Positions 18,163 through 30,635 of a DNA stretch of 64,000 bases are shown one piece after another. The DNA is from Salipaludibacillus sp. LMS25 (GTDB taxonomy: Bacteria > Bacillota > Bacilli > Bacillales > Salisediminibacteriaceae). The number at the start of each line of letters is the position of its first letter. The stretch's first letter is position 1. The translations under genes were made by a program, and so were the position numbers. The notes beneath the pieces are model-generated. The model was given only the letters and a program-made list of their open reading frames with translations, did not search any database and was not told the DNA's origin. Where the stretch lies: contig NZ_CP093299.1 in NCBI RefSeq assembly GCF_024362805.1, positions 1,674,001 through 1,738,000 on the forward strand, given 5' to 3'.

Positions 18163-18274
18163 CGAAGAGCGATGACGTACAATAGTTTGTGTAAGAAAAA
18201 TGTTTAAGCCGAAAAAAAAGGTAGGGTATCCTCATTGTTAACGATGAAATCAACTGAGAGGAGATGCCCTACCT

Positions 18275-19450
18275 ATGACTACTAGTATAGGACAAGAATC
18301 ACTAGAAAATCAACTAGATCACATGGTGCGTGACTTCGTGAAAGAAAAACTAGAAGTGATCATGAAAGAAGAAATGACAAACTTCTTTGATCACGAACAC
18401 CCAGAGTTAAAAAACGCAAAGAATGGTCATTACAAGCGTCAATTGGACACGAAGTATGGTCGAATCGATTCTTTACAAGTCCCACGTGATCGTGATAATG
18501 CCTTCCAAACGGAGATGTTTCAGCCTTATGAACGCCACCAAGCATGGCTAGGCGAAACGATCATTCAAATGTATCAAAAAGGCATGAGCACGCGAGAAAT
18601 CAGCCATTTCCTTGAGCGTATCTTGGGTCATACCTATTCGCCAACGACGATCAGTAACATCACCGACGTCGTGGGAGAAGATATCGAATCATGGCGACAA
18701 CGAGAGCTTCAAAAGCGTTATTCCGTCGTCTATTTAGACGGAACGTATCTCAAGCTACGACGAGATGATGTCGCCAACGAAGTCGTTTATGTCGTGGTTG
18801 GCGTGACCGAAGAAGGCTACCGAGAAATCCTTGGATTCTATGTCGGTGGGAAAGAAAGTGCGCTTGGTTGGAAGGAAATCCTCCTAGACCTCTATGAAAG
18901 AGGCGCAAAAGAAGTTCTCCTCGGGATCTTTGACGGGTTACCTGGTTTAGAAGAAGCGATGAAGGAAGTCTATCCAAAAGCGGATATCCAACGCTGCGTC
19001 GTGCATAAAGTTCGAAATGCCCTTAATGTAGCACGTAAAAAGGATCAATCGGCCATGGCGGAAGATCTTAAACCGATCTACCAGGCAAACACGAGAGGGG
19101 AAGCTGACAAGTGCTTTCAAGCATTCAAAGAAACCTGGTCAAAGAAATACCCGAAAGTCGTTCAATCATGGGAACGAGACCTGGATGTTCTTTTGACTTT
19201 TCTTCAGTATCCGTCATCGATTCAGCCGATGATTTATACCACGAACATCATCGAACGAACGATGAAAGAGATCAAGAAGCGAACCAAGACAATGAACAGT
19301 TTACCGACAGAAAAAGCGGCAGAAAAGATAGTTTACCTTCAATCCGTTGAATACAACGAGAGATGGGCCCAGCGGAAACTAAGAGGTTTCAGCACGGCTC
19401 AGCCGGTTTTACAAGATCTATTCAAAAAGCGTTATGGAACAGAAGACTAA
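18275..19450 (+). CDS. IS256-family (mutator-type) DDE transposase
   Basis: 391 residues and apparently intact. The catalytic triad fits Asp in YLDGTYLKL, Asp in GIFDGLPGL and Glu in TNIIERTMKEIKKRTK, with the family marks CVVHKVRNAL and ILGHTYSPTTI. It occupies nearly all of the element. GAGAGGAG precedes the ATG. No accessory gene is present. Confidence 0.95.
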   Translation: MTTSIGQESLENQLDHMVRDFVKEKLEVIMKEEMTNFFDHEHPELKNAKNGHYKRQLDTKYGRIDSLQVPRDRDNAFQTEMFQPYERHQAWLGETIIQMYQKGMSTREISHFLERILGHTYSPTTISNITDVVGEDIESWRQRELQKRYSVVYLDGTYLKLRRDDVANEVVYVVVGVTEEGYREILGFYVGGKESALGWKEILLDLYERGAKEVLLGIFDGLPGLEEAMKEVYPKADIQRCVVHKVRNALNVARKKDQSAMAEDLKPIYQANTRGEADKCFQAFKETWSKKYPKVVQSWERDLDVLLTFLQYPSSIQPMIYTTNIIERTMKEIKKRTKTMNSLPTEKAAEKIVYLQSVEYNERWAQRKLRGFSTAQPVLQDLFKKRYGTED

Positions 19451-19475
19451 GAGGGGAAACTGGAAATGTCTTCAT

Positions 19476-19511
19476 TTCAGGTATGGGCCCCCGCGGGGGC
19501 CCATACCTGAA
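19476..19511. repeat. Perfect 36-bp palindrome at the end of the IS256 element
   Basis: The half-site TTCAGGTATGGGCCCCCG is followed without spacer by its exact complement. It lies 25 bases after the transposase stop, inside the element. It may end transposase transcription or block read-through, although no T-run follows. Confidence 0.85.
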
Positions 19512-19674
19512 CCTCCCCCCTTCTAGTACTGAGTGATACCCTAACTAACTTACACAAACTTATTGACACTACCCGAAGAGCTCATATCAAAGGGAAGTTT
19601 TTTTATTACTAAGTATGTAAAACCATAATAATATATCAAATAATAATAACGATAACTAAGTGAGGTGCTTTTTT

Positions 19675-20152
19675 ATGAAACGAGGAACAACGATCTTTTT
19701 AAAGATAGCTGTTTTTCTTATTGGGATAACTACTTGCTTTGTGCCTATTTTGGTTGCCTTGGTTAGCAAATGACACGGCAGAAAGGTATCCATAATTTTC
19801 CTATTTACACTTTCCTGTTTTAATTAGATTGTATGTTACAGCGATCCCATTTTTCATTGCTCTGTATCAGGCTTTAACACTTATAAACTACATCGATCAT
19901 CATCACAATGTCTTCTCCGAAGTGTCTGTAAAGGCTTTAAAACATATCAAACATTGTGCAGTTACAATCCGTATCTTATATGTGATAGGGATTATCTATC
20001 TTATCTCACAAAACGCTGCCCACCCAGGAATAGTCATTATCGGATTGATCATTATTTTTACTTCTGGTGTTATTGCCGTTTTCACTGTGGTTCTTGAGAA
20101 ACTATTAGAAAATGCCATAGACATAAAATCAGAAAATAACTTAACGATCTGA
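19675..20152 (+). pseudogene. Broken DUF2975 membrane protein gene (YoaS-like)
   Basis: The N-terminus (MKRGTTIFLKIAVFLIGITT, GAGGTG before the ATG) and the remaining protein (WLPWLANDTAERYP, then YLHFPVLIRLYVTAIPFFIA and LDUF-type helices to ENNLTI) are in different frames. A shift of one base is needed near 19742, and an in-frame TAA replaces a codon right after ERYP. The intact family member has four membrane spans and normally sits before a small HTH repressor, which is absent here. It starts about 95 bases after the IS256 copy. Confidence 0.8.
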
Positions 20153-20224
20153 GGTGAAACCTTTTTCTTTGCATAACTTTAATGGCCATTAAAACTAGAT
20201 AACATTAGTGACAAAAAAGACGCG

Positions 20225-20255
20225 TGACACCCTATAGAGCAGGGTGTCATTCTTT
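20225..20255 (+). terminator. Terminator after the DUF2975 pseudogene
   Basis: TGACACCCT (20225-20233) pairs with AGGGTGTCA (20241-20249), followed by TTCTTT. Confidence 0.75.
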
Positions 20256-20458
20256 AACCTTTAATAAAAAACTTGGTTTAAATGAGGTCATCACTTTTTT
20301 TATAATATCCGCTTTTTTACTTTCGACTAGCTGAGAAAACACCTTTTTCATCCCCCACCTATCACTTGCTGAACTTCTCTTTAATTTGGTCATGTGAAAA
20401 ACGGATCACGAGCCACCTGTTAATCATCAACTGGTTTGAACGTTCCAGACAGATAGAC

Positions 20459-20545
20459 ATAAAACAAACCTTTAATCAGTGGCAGTTTTCGTCCTTCCCC
20501 AACTGGTTTGTTGGTAGTTGAGTCAATCAGGACATGAGCGTCCGT
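20459..20545 (+). repeat. Degenerate type B/A repeat inside an IS3 remnant
   Basis: Begins ATAAAACAAACCTTTAATCAG like type B and contains GTCAATCAGGACATGAGCGT before breaking into the IS3 fragment. The 3' half is missing. Confidence 0.6.
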
Positions 20546-20668
20546 TAGCTCACGAGCCACCTCTGCTAGTCGCTTGCCATCCTTAACCATCTGAACGGCT
20601 TGTAATTTGACCTCTTTGTCATATGATTTTCTCATGTTGGACACTGTCGTTAAATTGTTAGTCATCAT
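20546..20668 (-). pseudogene. N-terminal fragment of an IS3-family OrfA transposase
   Basis: Minus-strand translation gives MRKSYDKEVKLQAVQMVKDG and KRLAEVAREL, the helix-turn-helix start of IS3 OrfA proteins. After ARELT the frame runs into the degenerate repeat, so the gene is cut after about 40 residues. A 13-base match, TCACGAGCCACCT, occurs both here (near 20550) and at about 20407, possibly marking the original break. 20669-21030 holds no recognisable gene. Confidence 0.7.
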
Positions 20669-21030
20669 TATACGTGATTTTCTCCCAATTTCCCGTGTCC
20701 GTTATTTCGACTAACATCATAATATATGATTTTGTAGACGTAGACATAAATGTACACGTGTTATTAAGAAACTACACAGATGGGGTGAATTTTCGATACA
20801 TAATCAAAAAATGGAAAAGGACACCTTATCAGCCCTTTCCCACTAGAAATGTTATTCATGTGTATACGAGTTTGAGGTTTTCCCCATCATAATTGTTTCT
20901 AAGAGATCTTCTTCTCCTCTAAGTTCCTTCAATTTTAGGTAACAGGGACTATGTGTCCCCACTGGAGTTGTCTCCCTGAACCGATTCTAGTAAATTCATG
21001 ACATTAAGGTGCCTCTATTTCTAAACAACA

Positions 21031-23118
21031 CTAATTAGGCGTATCCTCCACGTCAATTTCGACTGATTCATGACGTTCCGTTGAGAATCGTTCAATCAAT
21101 CTTTCGAGGGTTTCTCCAGATTCCTGGAGGTTTTCCGCTGAAGTGGTGATCGTTCGTAATGCTTTTAATTGTTCTTCAGTAGACGCACTGACTTCTTCAG
21201 AGGCTGCCGCACTTTCTTGTAAAATAGCCGCAATATGACTAATCGATTCGACGACATTGTCTTTATAAGAATCAATGTTATCAATATCTTTCCCAATTTC
21301 CCCAATCGCCTGAATCATTCGGTCATTTTTCTGGGAAATATTCTCGAAAAGCTGAGAGGAATCTTCCGCCGCTTTATTCTGTGCTTCTGACATTTCTCTT
21401 GAAGACGAGATTTGCTTCTCAGCATCTTTAGATTCAGACTGCACCTGTTTAATCGTATGACTAATATTCTCTGTCGCTTCAGATGTTTGTTCAGCAAGTT
21501 TTCTCACTTCATCAGCTACAACTGCAAACCCTTTACCTTGTTCACCGGCTCTCGCTGCCTCAATAGATGCATTCAACGCCAGTAAATTCGTTTGTTCAGA
21601 AATGTCACTAATAGTGTTGACGATGGTCCCTATTTCTGTCATTTTCGCTGACAATTTTTGAATAACGGTTTCTACAGACATGACCACATTTTTTGATGAT
21701 ACAGATTTTTCCTTTAATAGTTCCATTTGAGTAAGCCCTTGCTCATTTAGTGATTGGACATCCCCTGAGAACCCTTTTAACTGGTTCGTTTGCTTAACTA
21801 AATTAGTCAATTGCTCTGACAATGATACCGTTTGTTCATTGGTACTCTCAGCATAGTTCGCCGCTTCTGATGCCCCATTAGCAGCATCGCTCATTGCCCG
21901 GCTAATTTCCTCACTTGATGCCGTTGTTTCTTCTGATACAGCACTCAATTGTTCCGTAGAATCTGCAACAGTATGAATGGATGATTTAACAGATGTGACA
22001 AGTTCCCTAATATTTTTAACCATCCCATTAAAATTGTCCATCAATTCGCCAATTTCATCTGACGTAGATGGCTCAAGGTGAACTGATAAATCACCTGAAG
22101 CTACTTTACTTACTTCATCATTGAGCTGTTTTACTGGCTTCGTAATTTTCTTTGCTATCAATAGCGCTATCATAATGAAGACAATAATGATGACAACAGA
22201 GACGATAATGATTTGTAAAAGTAACTGATTTAACGCTGCATAGGCTTCATCGTCTGGAATAACAAGCCCTAGTGTCCAGTCTGTCCGTGGAATATGTTCA
22301 TAATAGACGTGGGCATCACCAGAGCTTAAGGCGACGGTATGGACGCCTGACTCTTGTGTTGCCATAGCATCGTGGAGAGAAGAAAGTTCCCCATCATCAA
22401 CCACGGTCATCTCTAATTGAGTCCCCCCATCAGGATGAACAATGAACTCTTCACCAGACCCTAACAGAAATGTCTTGCCGCTCTCTGTTCCTGTATCAAT
22501 CGTTTCAACAATCGTTTGTAAGTTCCCTATATCAATGTCACTTGATATCACACCAGCAAGTGCATCTGTCTGTGTATAAAATGGGATACTCGTTGTAATT
22601 AACGTTGTATTAAGAGCATCATCGAAGTAGGGTGCTGTCCATGAGACCTCCCCTGATTCTGAACCAGCTATATACCACTCATGGCTTGGATAATCATAGT
22701 CAGCCGTTTCATATTCATCTGTGAAAACGACGCTCTCACCATCTTTGTAGGCATATGGACCCATGTACGCTCTATCTGACTCATAGGCGTAAGGCTCAAA
22801 CCATACCCCCATCCCAAATGTGTCCTCATTCAACGGGAGCATTCGTTCAAATAGCGCACGATACTCGTCGTGAGAAAAATCTGTCCCATTAGCCCCAGCT
22901 ACCGAGCTTAGCGATTCTCCAAGACGTTGGTGACTAATAAGTTGGCGATCTATATCATTAACGACCTCACTTGATAAATGGCCCATTTTTTCTGAAATTT
23001 GTGCTTCTAATTGAGATTTAGCGAAAAAATAACTGAATAATGATAGTGTGGCGATGGCAACGATCACTACCGGCACAAAGATGAGTATCTTCTTTTGGAT
23101 ACTGCTTTTCCTTCTCAT
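21031..23118 (-). CDS. Methyl-accepting chemotaxis protein with dCache sensor
   Basis: A 695-residue chemoreceptor. Layout: short cytosolic N-terminus, membrane span at about 13-33, an extracellular double-Cache sensor (about 40-275, with [20 protein letters not shown]), a second span (about 280-305), a HAMP domain, then the long signalling coiled coil. The highly conserved tip reads [20 protein letters not shown]. The ATG at 23118 follows AAAGGAG; a longer frame upstream is unlikely. It is a single gene; the ligand cannot be told from sequence. Confidence 0.92.
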   Translation of the reverse strand: MRRKSSIQKKILIFVPVVIVAIATLSLFSYFFAKSQLEAQISEKMGHLSSEVVNDIDRQLISHQRLGESLSSVAGANGTDFSHDEYRALFERMLPLNEDTFGMGVWFEPYAYESDRAYMGPYAYKDGESVVFTDEYETADYDYPSHEWYIAGSESGEVSWTAPYFDDALNTTLITTSIPFYTQTDALAGVISSDIDIGNLQTIVETIDTGTESGKTFLLGSGEEFIVHPDGGTQLEMTVVDDGELSSLHDAMATQESGVHTVALSSGDAHVYYEHIPRTDWTLGLVIPDDEAYAALNQLLLQIIIVSVVIIIVFIMIALLIAKKITKPVKQLNDEVSKVASGDLSVHLEPSTSDEIGELMDNFNGMVKNIRELVTSVKSSIHTVADSTEQLSAVSEETTASSEEISRAMSDAANGASEAANYAESTNEQTVSLSEQLTNLVKQTNQLKGFSGDVQSLNEQGLTQMELLKEKSVSSKNVVMSVETVIQKLSAKMTEIGTIVNTISDISEQTNLLALNASIEAARAGEQGKGFAVVADEVRKLAEQTSEATENISHTIKQVQSESKDAEKQISSSREMSEAQNKAAEDSSQLFENISQKNDRMIQAIGEIGKDIDNIDSYKDNVVESISHIAAILQESAAASEEVSASTEEQLKALRTITTSAENLQESGETLERLIERFSTERHESVEIDVEDTPN

Positions 23119-23368
23119 AAAACCTCTCCTTTCTATTTTTACACCCCAACCCATTACAATAGTTCCATCGGCATAATTCGACACCATTTGAATTTTTTTT
23201 AGATATTTAGTCCTATTAACGATCAAATAACCATTACCCACTAATTTTAACAATAACTAGTATAAAAACATGACATTTATCTTTATTCTGGAGATTTGCA
23301 TGATCTAGTGAACTTTTATCCGTGTTAAGCCGTAAAAGAATATAAGAAGGTTATAAAGGGAGCAAAAT

Positions 23369-23653
23369 ATGTTAAATGTTAGTGTTACACTCGTAGGAGA
23401 TAACCTCATCGTTCAATGGCAAATGGCAAGTATTAAAATCCCTATAAAAGATATTATTGATGTCAGACAAACCGAACAAACAAAGTATCAGGGCAGTAAG
23501 AAGCTCATTAGAATCGGGACTTATTCAGAAGCAGGAAGCTGTCTGCAAATTACGACCTACTCTTTATGCTATCGCTTGTACAGCCCTCACCTTGACGAGA
23601 TTGAAGTCTTGGTTGTGACTAGTATGAGAGCCCGTAGTGAACACCGCCGTTGA
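23369..23653 (+). CDS. Small PH-like protein of the SunI/YnzG type
   Basis: 94 residues. The pattern LIVQWQMASIKIPIKDIIDV, then LIRIGTYSEAGSCLQI, resembles the SunI/YnzG family of small PH-fold proteins; SunI gives immunity to sublancin, but most relatives have no known role. No membrane span is visible. AAGGGAG precedes the ATG. It stands alone, ending at a shared bidirectional terminator. The assignment rests on motif similarity only, and no bacteriocin gene is adjacent. Confidence 0.55.
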   Translation: MLNVSVTLVGDNLIVQWQMASIKIPIKDIIDVRQTEQTKYQGSKKLIRIGTYSEAGSCLQITTYSLCYRLYSPHLDEIEVLVVTSMRARSEHRR

Positions 23654-23705
23654 TAACTCACCCAGTTTGCCATCAAGACAACATGTTTTAGACGTTCCAC
23701 ATCCA

Positions 23706-23750
23706 AAAAAGGCCTTGTTATGTCATTCCTACATAACAAGGTCTTTTCTA
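23706..23750. terminator. Bidirectional terminator
   Basis: GGCCTTGTTATGT (23711-23723) pairs with ACATAACAAGGTC (23731-23743), with an A-run before and a T-run after. It serves the small PH-like gene (+) and the exporter gene (-). Confidence 0.85.
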
Positions 23751-23755
23751 TCTAT

Positions 23756-25465
23756 TTAGCTAAACTGCGCATGATGTAAGCGACTGTAGACACCATTTAA
23801 CTCTAGTAAGTCCTCATGATGGCCTTGTTCAGCAATGCCCTCTTTCGTCACGACAACAATGCGGTCCGCATGTTTAATCGTTGCTAGCCGATGGGCAATA
23901 ACCAATGTCGTACGTCCTTCTGACAGTTCCGTTAATGATTTTTGAATGGCAATTTCCGTTTCAGTATCCAATGCTGAAGTAGCTTCATCGAGAATAAGAA
24001 TCGGTGGATTTTTCAAAAACATTCGGGCGATCGAGAGACGTTGCTTTTGTCCTCCCGAAAGCTTAACCCCCCGCTCACCAATTACGGTCTCTAGACCATC
24101 TGGTTGGCTTTCAATAAAGTCATCAAGACGAGCCTTTCGAGCTGCTTCCATGATCTCCTCATCTGTCGCCATCAAATTCCCGTAAGCAATATTCTCTTTA
24201 ACACTACCTGAAAACAGGAAGACGTCCTGTTGAACAATCCCAATTTGGCTCCGCAATGACTCTTGTTTTATTCGCCGGATGTCTATTCCATCAATTGTAA
24301 TGGCCCCTTCATCTACATCGTAAAACCTAGGAAGCAAACTGCACAGCGTCGTTTTTCCAGCTCCTGAAGGGCCAACAAATGCAACAGTTTCACCGGCTGC
24401 AATGGATAAGTTTATACTCTTAAGCACTTTTTCTAAACCTTTATAGCCAAATGTCACGTTCGAATAGGTGATATGGCCTTCTAATTCAGTGTCTACTGCG
24501 TCATCTGCATCTGCAATATCAGGCTGCATATCAAGTACTTCTGTATAGCGTTTGAACCCTGCGATACCTTTAGGGTAACTTTCAATAACGGCGTTAATTT
24601 TTTGAATCGGGTTAATCAGAACATTTGTTAATAAAATAAAGGCTACAAATTCTCCGTACGTTAAGCTCCCACTAATCACAAACCACGTACCAAACATTAA
24701 CGTAAGCAATGTGACAAGTCGCATCAGCATGTAGTTAGCTGTGACATTTTGTGCCATGATTTTATAAGAAGCAAGCTTCGTTTGCCGGTATTGCGCATTA
24801 TTTTTGGCAAATTGTGTTTGTTCGTATTTTTCATTAGCGAAGGCTTTAACAACGCGAATGCCACCAATACTATCTTCCACTCTCGCATTAATATCCGCTA
24901 CATCCTTAAACATACGTCGAAAAGTTTGGGTCATTTTTTTGTTAAAGTAGATGGCAAATATAACGATTAACGGCACAACAGTAAAAATAATGAGCGCTAG
25001 TCGCCAATTTATCGTCATCATGATTGTTAATGACCCGACTAACGTCATCACAGCGACGAAAACATCTTCAGGTCCGTGATGAGCCACTTCACCAATCTCT
25101 TCTAAATCTTTCGTCAAGCGTGAAATAGAGTGTCCTGTCTTACTATTGTCAAAGTAACCGAAAGACAGCTTTTGCATATGTTTAAATAACTTCCGACGCA
25201 TATCTGTTTCAATGTTAATACCTAACATATGTCCCCAATAAGTGACGACATAATGCATTCCCGTGTTCAATACATAGATTAAGAGTAAACCAACACATGC
25301 CCAAAATATAATTGACCAGTTCCCCTCAGGTAAAAGTCGGTCAATAACTTGATTAACTGCGAGAGGGAAAGCAAGTTCTAATAACCCAACGAAAACAGCA
25401 CAAGAAAAGTCTAAAATAAATAGCCCTTTATAAGGCTTATAATAAGAGAAAAAGCGAGAAAGCAT
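23756..25465 (-). CDS. ywjA: YwjA-like ABC exporter (fused membrane and ATPase domains)
   Basis: A 569-residue half-exporter of the MsbA/LmrA type that works as a homodimer. Six membrane spans lie in residues 1-320; the N-terminus is very close to B. subtilis YwjA (SYYKPYKGLFILDF, KLSFGYFDNSKTGH, EIGEVAHHGPEDV). The ATPase has Walker A GPSGAGKTT, Q-loop VQQDVFLF, signature LSGGQKQR and Walker B ILILDEATSALD. The substrate is unknown. A strong Fur-like site 81 bases upstream suggests iron control, which is unusual for a multidrug-type exporter and could point to siderophore or iron-related export. Confidence 0.9.
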   Translation of the reverse strand: MLSRFFSYYKPYKGLFILDFSCAVFVGLLELAFPLAVNQVIDRLLPEGNWSIIFWACVGLLLIYVLNTGMHYVVTYWGHMLGINIETDMRRKLFKHMQKLSFGYFDNSKTGHSISRLTKDLEEIGEVAHHGPEDVFVAVMTLVGSLTIMMTINWRLALIIFTVVPLIVIFAIYFNKKMTQTFRRMFKDVADINARVEDSIGGIRVVKAFANEKYEQTQFAKNNAQYRQTKLASYKIMAQNVTANYMLMRLVTLLTLMFGTWFVISGSLTYGEFVAFILLTNVLINPIQKINAVIESYPKGIAGFKRYTEVLDMQPDIADADDAVDTELEGHITYSNVTFGYKGLEKVLKSINLSIAAGETVAFVGPSGAGKTTLCSLLPRFYDVDEGAITIDGIDIRRIKQESLRSQIGIVQQDVFLFSGSVKENIAYGNLMATDEEIMEAARKARLDDFIESQPDGLETVIGERGVKLSGGQKQRLSIARMFLKNPPILILDEATSALDTETEIAIQKSLTELSEGRTTLVIAHRLATIKHADRIVVVTKEGIAEQGHHEDLLELNGVYSRLHHAQFS

Positions 25466-25545
25466 TCTTAAAACCCCCTAGAAGAACGGCCGAACCTACA
25501 CTCTGAGGAAGAAACGAGGCGATCCACAGACGTTACAGCAGTAAT

Positions 25546-25560
25546 TGAAAATCGTTATCA
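25546..25560 (-). promoter_or_regulatory. Putative Fur box before the YwjA-like exporter gene
   Basis: TGAAAATCGTTATCA has the 7-1-7 Fur form (TGAnAAT-N-nTTATCA), about 81 bases upstream of the exporter ATG. Confidence 0.6.
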
Positions 25561-25698
25561 ATTATAACGCCAATCGCTACCAGTGACAAGAGGAACGTCT
25601 TATGACGACTATAAGGGAAAGGCATTTTCCGATTAGATGCATGGGTAGAGAGGACATCCGAACGAATCACCTATAATCATTATAGCTACCTTCTTCTT

Positions 25699-25808
25699 AT
25701 AAAGCTAAGCTTCAATCAGTGGGCGTTTTCCTTCATCCCCCACCTAAACGTTTCGATCTTCTTAAATTTTGAGGTGAGGGTGCTACTGCCCCTTAAGACT
25801 GGGATAAA
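25699..25808 (+). repeat. Type A repeat with internal deletion (copy A3)
   Basis: Both ends are complete, but about 48 bases are missing between the CATCCCC of the first hairpin and the CACCT of the second. The break lies in a short sequence (ATCCCCCAC) present at both places in full copies, so slippage or recombination there explains it. Confidence 0.88.
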
Positions 25809-25989
25809 ACATGTTGACTATCCAACGAGCACAAAAAAACAGCTTGTCTCCACCATGTAGAACATAGCTAATCACGTGTTCTGATACTATTGACTAGACA
25901 GGCCTGCCTAAAACTATTTTAGAAGGTGCTAATTTAAGGAAGATTGTCATTCCAAAAACCTAGAATGCTTACCACTAGATACAAAAGAA

Positions 25990-26019
25990 ACGACTTTTAG
26001 ACTTATTGCTAAAAGCCGT
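25990..26019 (-). terminator. Terminator of the small membrane protein gene
   Basis: On the minus strand ACGGCTTTTAG pairs with CTAAAAGTCGT (one G.U), followed by TTTCTTTTG. Confidence 0.75.
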
Positions 26020-26035
26020 TACGAGAACTCTACAC

Positions 26036-26206
26036 TTATGATTTTGACGTTTTTGATTTCACTGAGATGATAATTAGGATTATTAGCATCAACCCTATTA
26101 AAGGAAATACCCAAAAAGGGACAGGTTGCTCTGATAGAAATGAGTAGACACTAGTTGTAAGAACTGATAAGGCAATTAAAACTAAGACTGTTTTTAACAT
26201 TTTCAT
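26036..26206 (-). CDS. Small membrane protein of 56 residues
   Basis: Not recognised. It starts MKMLKTVLVLIALSVLTTSV, has two hydrophobic stretches separated by SEQPVPFW, and ends in a lysine-rich tail (VKSKTSKS). The ribosome site is weak (AGGATG). Support comes from the codon pattern, two clear spans and a good terminator right after the stop. Confidence 0.5.
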   Translation of the reverse strand: MKMLKTVLVLIALSVLTTSVYSFLSEQPVPFWVFPLIGLMLIILIIISVKSKTSKS

Positions 26207-26522
26207 AAAGTGTCATCACATCCTATTTTAAAAGATTATTGGGATTTTATCCAATAAGGATATAGTTTTTTCGTCAGTGGATTCCTTAAAACGTGTTGTC
26301 AAACTCCTAGGTTTCGCTAGGTCAATATTCATAATATTATAGCAAAAGTATAGTTTTAAACACTTCTATATTTTGAAACTATACTTAAACTTTAGCCAGT
26401 GTCCATTTGATAGGTATAGCAAAACAAGTAGTCCATGTAGGTAGTCTGCATTTCAACATACAGTAACAGAAGACAATTGCAAGACGTGTTAAAAATCTCC
26501 CTAACACAAACGCTTATTTCTT
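26207..26522. other. Gene-free interval with two inverted repeats
   Basis: AAGTATAGTTT (26346-26356) and AAACTATACTT (26376-26386) form an 11-bp dyad. TTATTGG and CCAATAA near 26237-26255 form another. Neither has a terminator T-run, and no gene or promoter was identified. Confidence 0.4.
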
Positions 26523-26680
26523 ATAAAGCTAAGCTTCAATCAGTGGGCGTTTTCCTTCATCCCCACTGATTGTTCGTTTAACTTATGGGACCTTTAGGGG
26601 CAGTTTATCCTCCACCTAAACGTTTCGATCTTCTTAAGTTTTGAGGTGAGGGTGCTACTGCCCCTTAAGAGTGGGATAAA
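26523..26680 (+). repeat. Structured repeat, type A (copy A4)
   Basis: Full-length copy between the small membrane protein gene and the acetyltransferase gene, ATAAAGCTAAGCTT to GTGGGATAAA. It differs from A1 at several stem positions (TCCTCCACC against GGTGAGGG). Confidence 0.9.
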
Positions 26681-26805
26681 TGGCGTGCCTTGTTAAAACT
26701 TATAATGTTTTTAAAAATTTTTTTGATAATCCATATGGTGCCACTAAGACATTCACTATTATACATCATTGTTGAGTAATACATACCCGCTTTTCTCTGT
26801 CACAA

Positions 26806-27339
26806 CTACCACACGGTGATTAGGCTTATTAGTGAACTATTCCCTCTTAGATGTGAATAGCGTATATATTGCCATTTATGAAACATATACGCTTCATTTT
26901 CAAATGTCAAACCTGTCCTTTCAGCTACCCGAACAGAAGAAATGTTTGCTGGATCAATGATACTAATGAGTCTAGACAGTTTTAAAGTCGAAAACCCGTA
27001 GTGTTGACTTGCTGTCGTCGCTTCCGTAGCGTAGCCTTTCCCCCAATAATGATTGGATATATGATAGCCGATCTCCACTTCTTTAGTGCCCTCAACGGTT
27101 TGTAAGACGAGATCACAGTCTCCAATTACCTCGTCCGTTCTCTTTAATACCACAGCCCATAATCCGAACCCGTCATCAACGAATCTTTGTTGATTCCGTT
27201 CTATCCAGCTTCGTGTTTTGGCAACATTAAAAGAACTTGGGTAGTAGGTCATTGTGTCTTTATCTGATAAGATAGCATATAAAGCTGGCAGATCATCCTC
27301 TTCGAACGGCCATATCATGAGCCTTGTTGTTTCTATCAT
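26806..27339 (-). CDS. GNAT N-acetyltransferase (RimJ/RimL-like)
   Basis: 177 residues. Family marks are ETTRLMIWPFEEDDLPALYA at the start, then VEIGYHISNHYWGKGYATEA (acetyl-CoA binding, motif A) and SVRVAERTGLTFE (motif B). It transfers acetyl from acetyl-CoA to an unknown amine, by analogy a protein N-terminus or small molecule. An in-frame GTG at 27357 lacks a ribosome site; the ATG at 27339 follows CGGGAG. It is divergent from the maltose PTS gene. Confidence 0.85.
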   Translation of the reverse strand: MIETTRLMIWPFEEDDLPALYAILSDKDTMTYYPSSFNVAKTRSWIERNQQRFVDDGFGLWAVVLKRTDEVIGDCDLVLQTVEGTKEVEIGYHISNHYWGKGYATEATTASQHYGFSTLKLSRLISIIDPANISSVRVAERTGLTFENEAYMFHKWQYIRYSHLRGNSSLISLITVW

Positions 27340-27452
27340 ATTAGTGCTCCCGTTCACTCTTATATTATGATACGACTATCGCTGGGAAAATTCCCGGCAT
27401 GTGGGAAAATACCCCGAATTAGCTTTCAACTCCCTCTTTCCTTTGATACCAT

Positions 27453-27480
27453 TGCGATAAAGCGTTTTCAAATATACAAT
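27453..27480 (+). promoter_or_regulatory. Promoter and cre-like site of malPA
   Basis: TTGCGA (27453-27458), a 16-base spacer and TACAAT (27475-27480) form a plausible promoter. ATAAAGCGTTTTCA (27457-27470) overlaps it and matches the cre consensus with two mismatches, giving likely CcpA repression; MalR would activate nearby. Confidence 0.5.
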
Positions 27481-27520
27481 TAAAGCGTCTTAACAACTAA
27501 GAAAAGGTGGTGTTTTCTCC

Positions 27521-30474
<2,954 letters not shown>

Positions 30475-30476
30475 CC

Positions 30477-30634
30477 ATAAAGCTAAGCTTCAATCAGTGG
30501 GAGTTTTTCTTCATCCCCACTGATTGTTCGTTTAACTTATGGGACCTTTAGGGGGCAGTTTATCCCCACCTAAACGTTTCCATCTTCTTAAGTTTTGTGG
30601 TGAGGGCTTTACTGCCCCTTAAGAGGGGGATAAA
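30477..30634 (+). repeat. Structured repeat, type A (copy A5)
   Basis: Full-length copy directly after the malA stop codon, ending ATAAA at 30630-30634. The IS200 element begins at its end. Confidence 0.92.
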
Positions 30635-30635
30635 T

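Larger units (their letters stand above)
18171..19573 (+). mobile_element. Complete IS256-family insertion sequence with 8-bp target duplication
   Basis: The 1403-bp element is bounded by imperfect inverted repeats of about 25 bp, both ending in GTTTGTGTAAG (18185-18195; complement at 19549-19559). The left end GATGACGTACAA resembles known IS256 ends. The target CGAAGAGC is duplicated exactly on both sides (18163-18170 and 19574-19581), as expected for IS256 (8 bp). The intact duplication suggests recent insertion. Confidence 0.92.

Noticed and set aside
20674..20892. A 72-residue frame between the IS3 remnant and the chemoreceptor gene
   Set aside because: No ribosome site and no family resemblance; likely chance.
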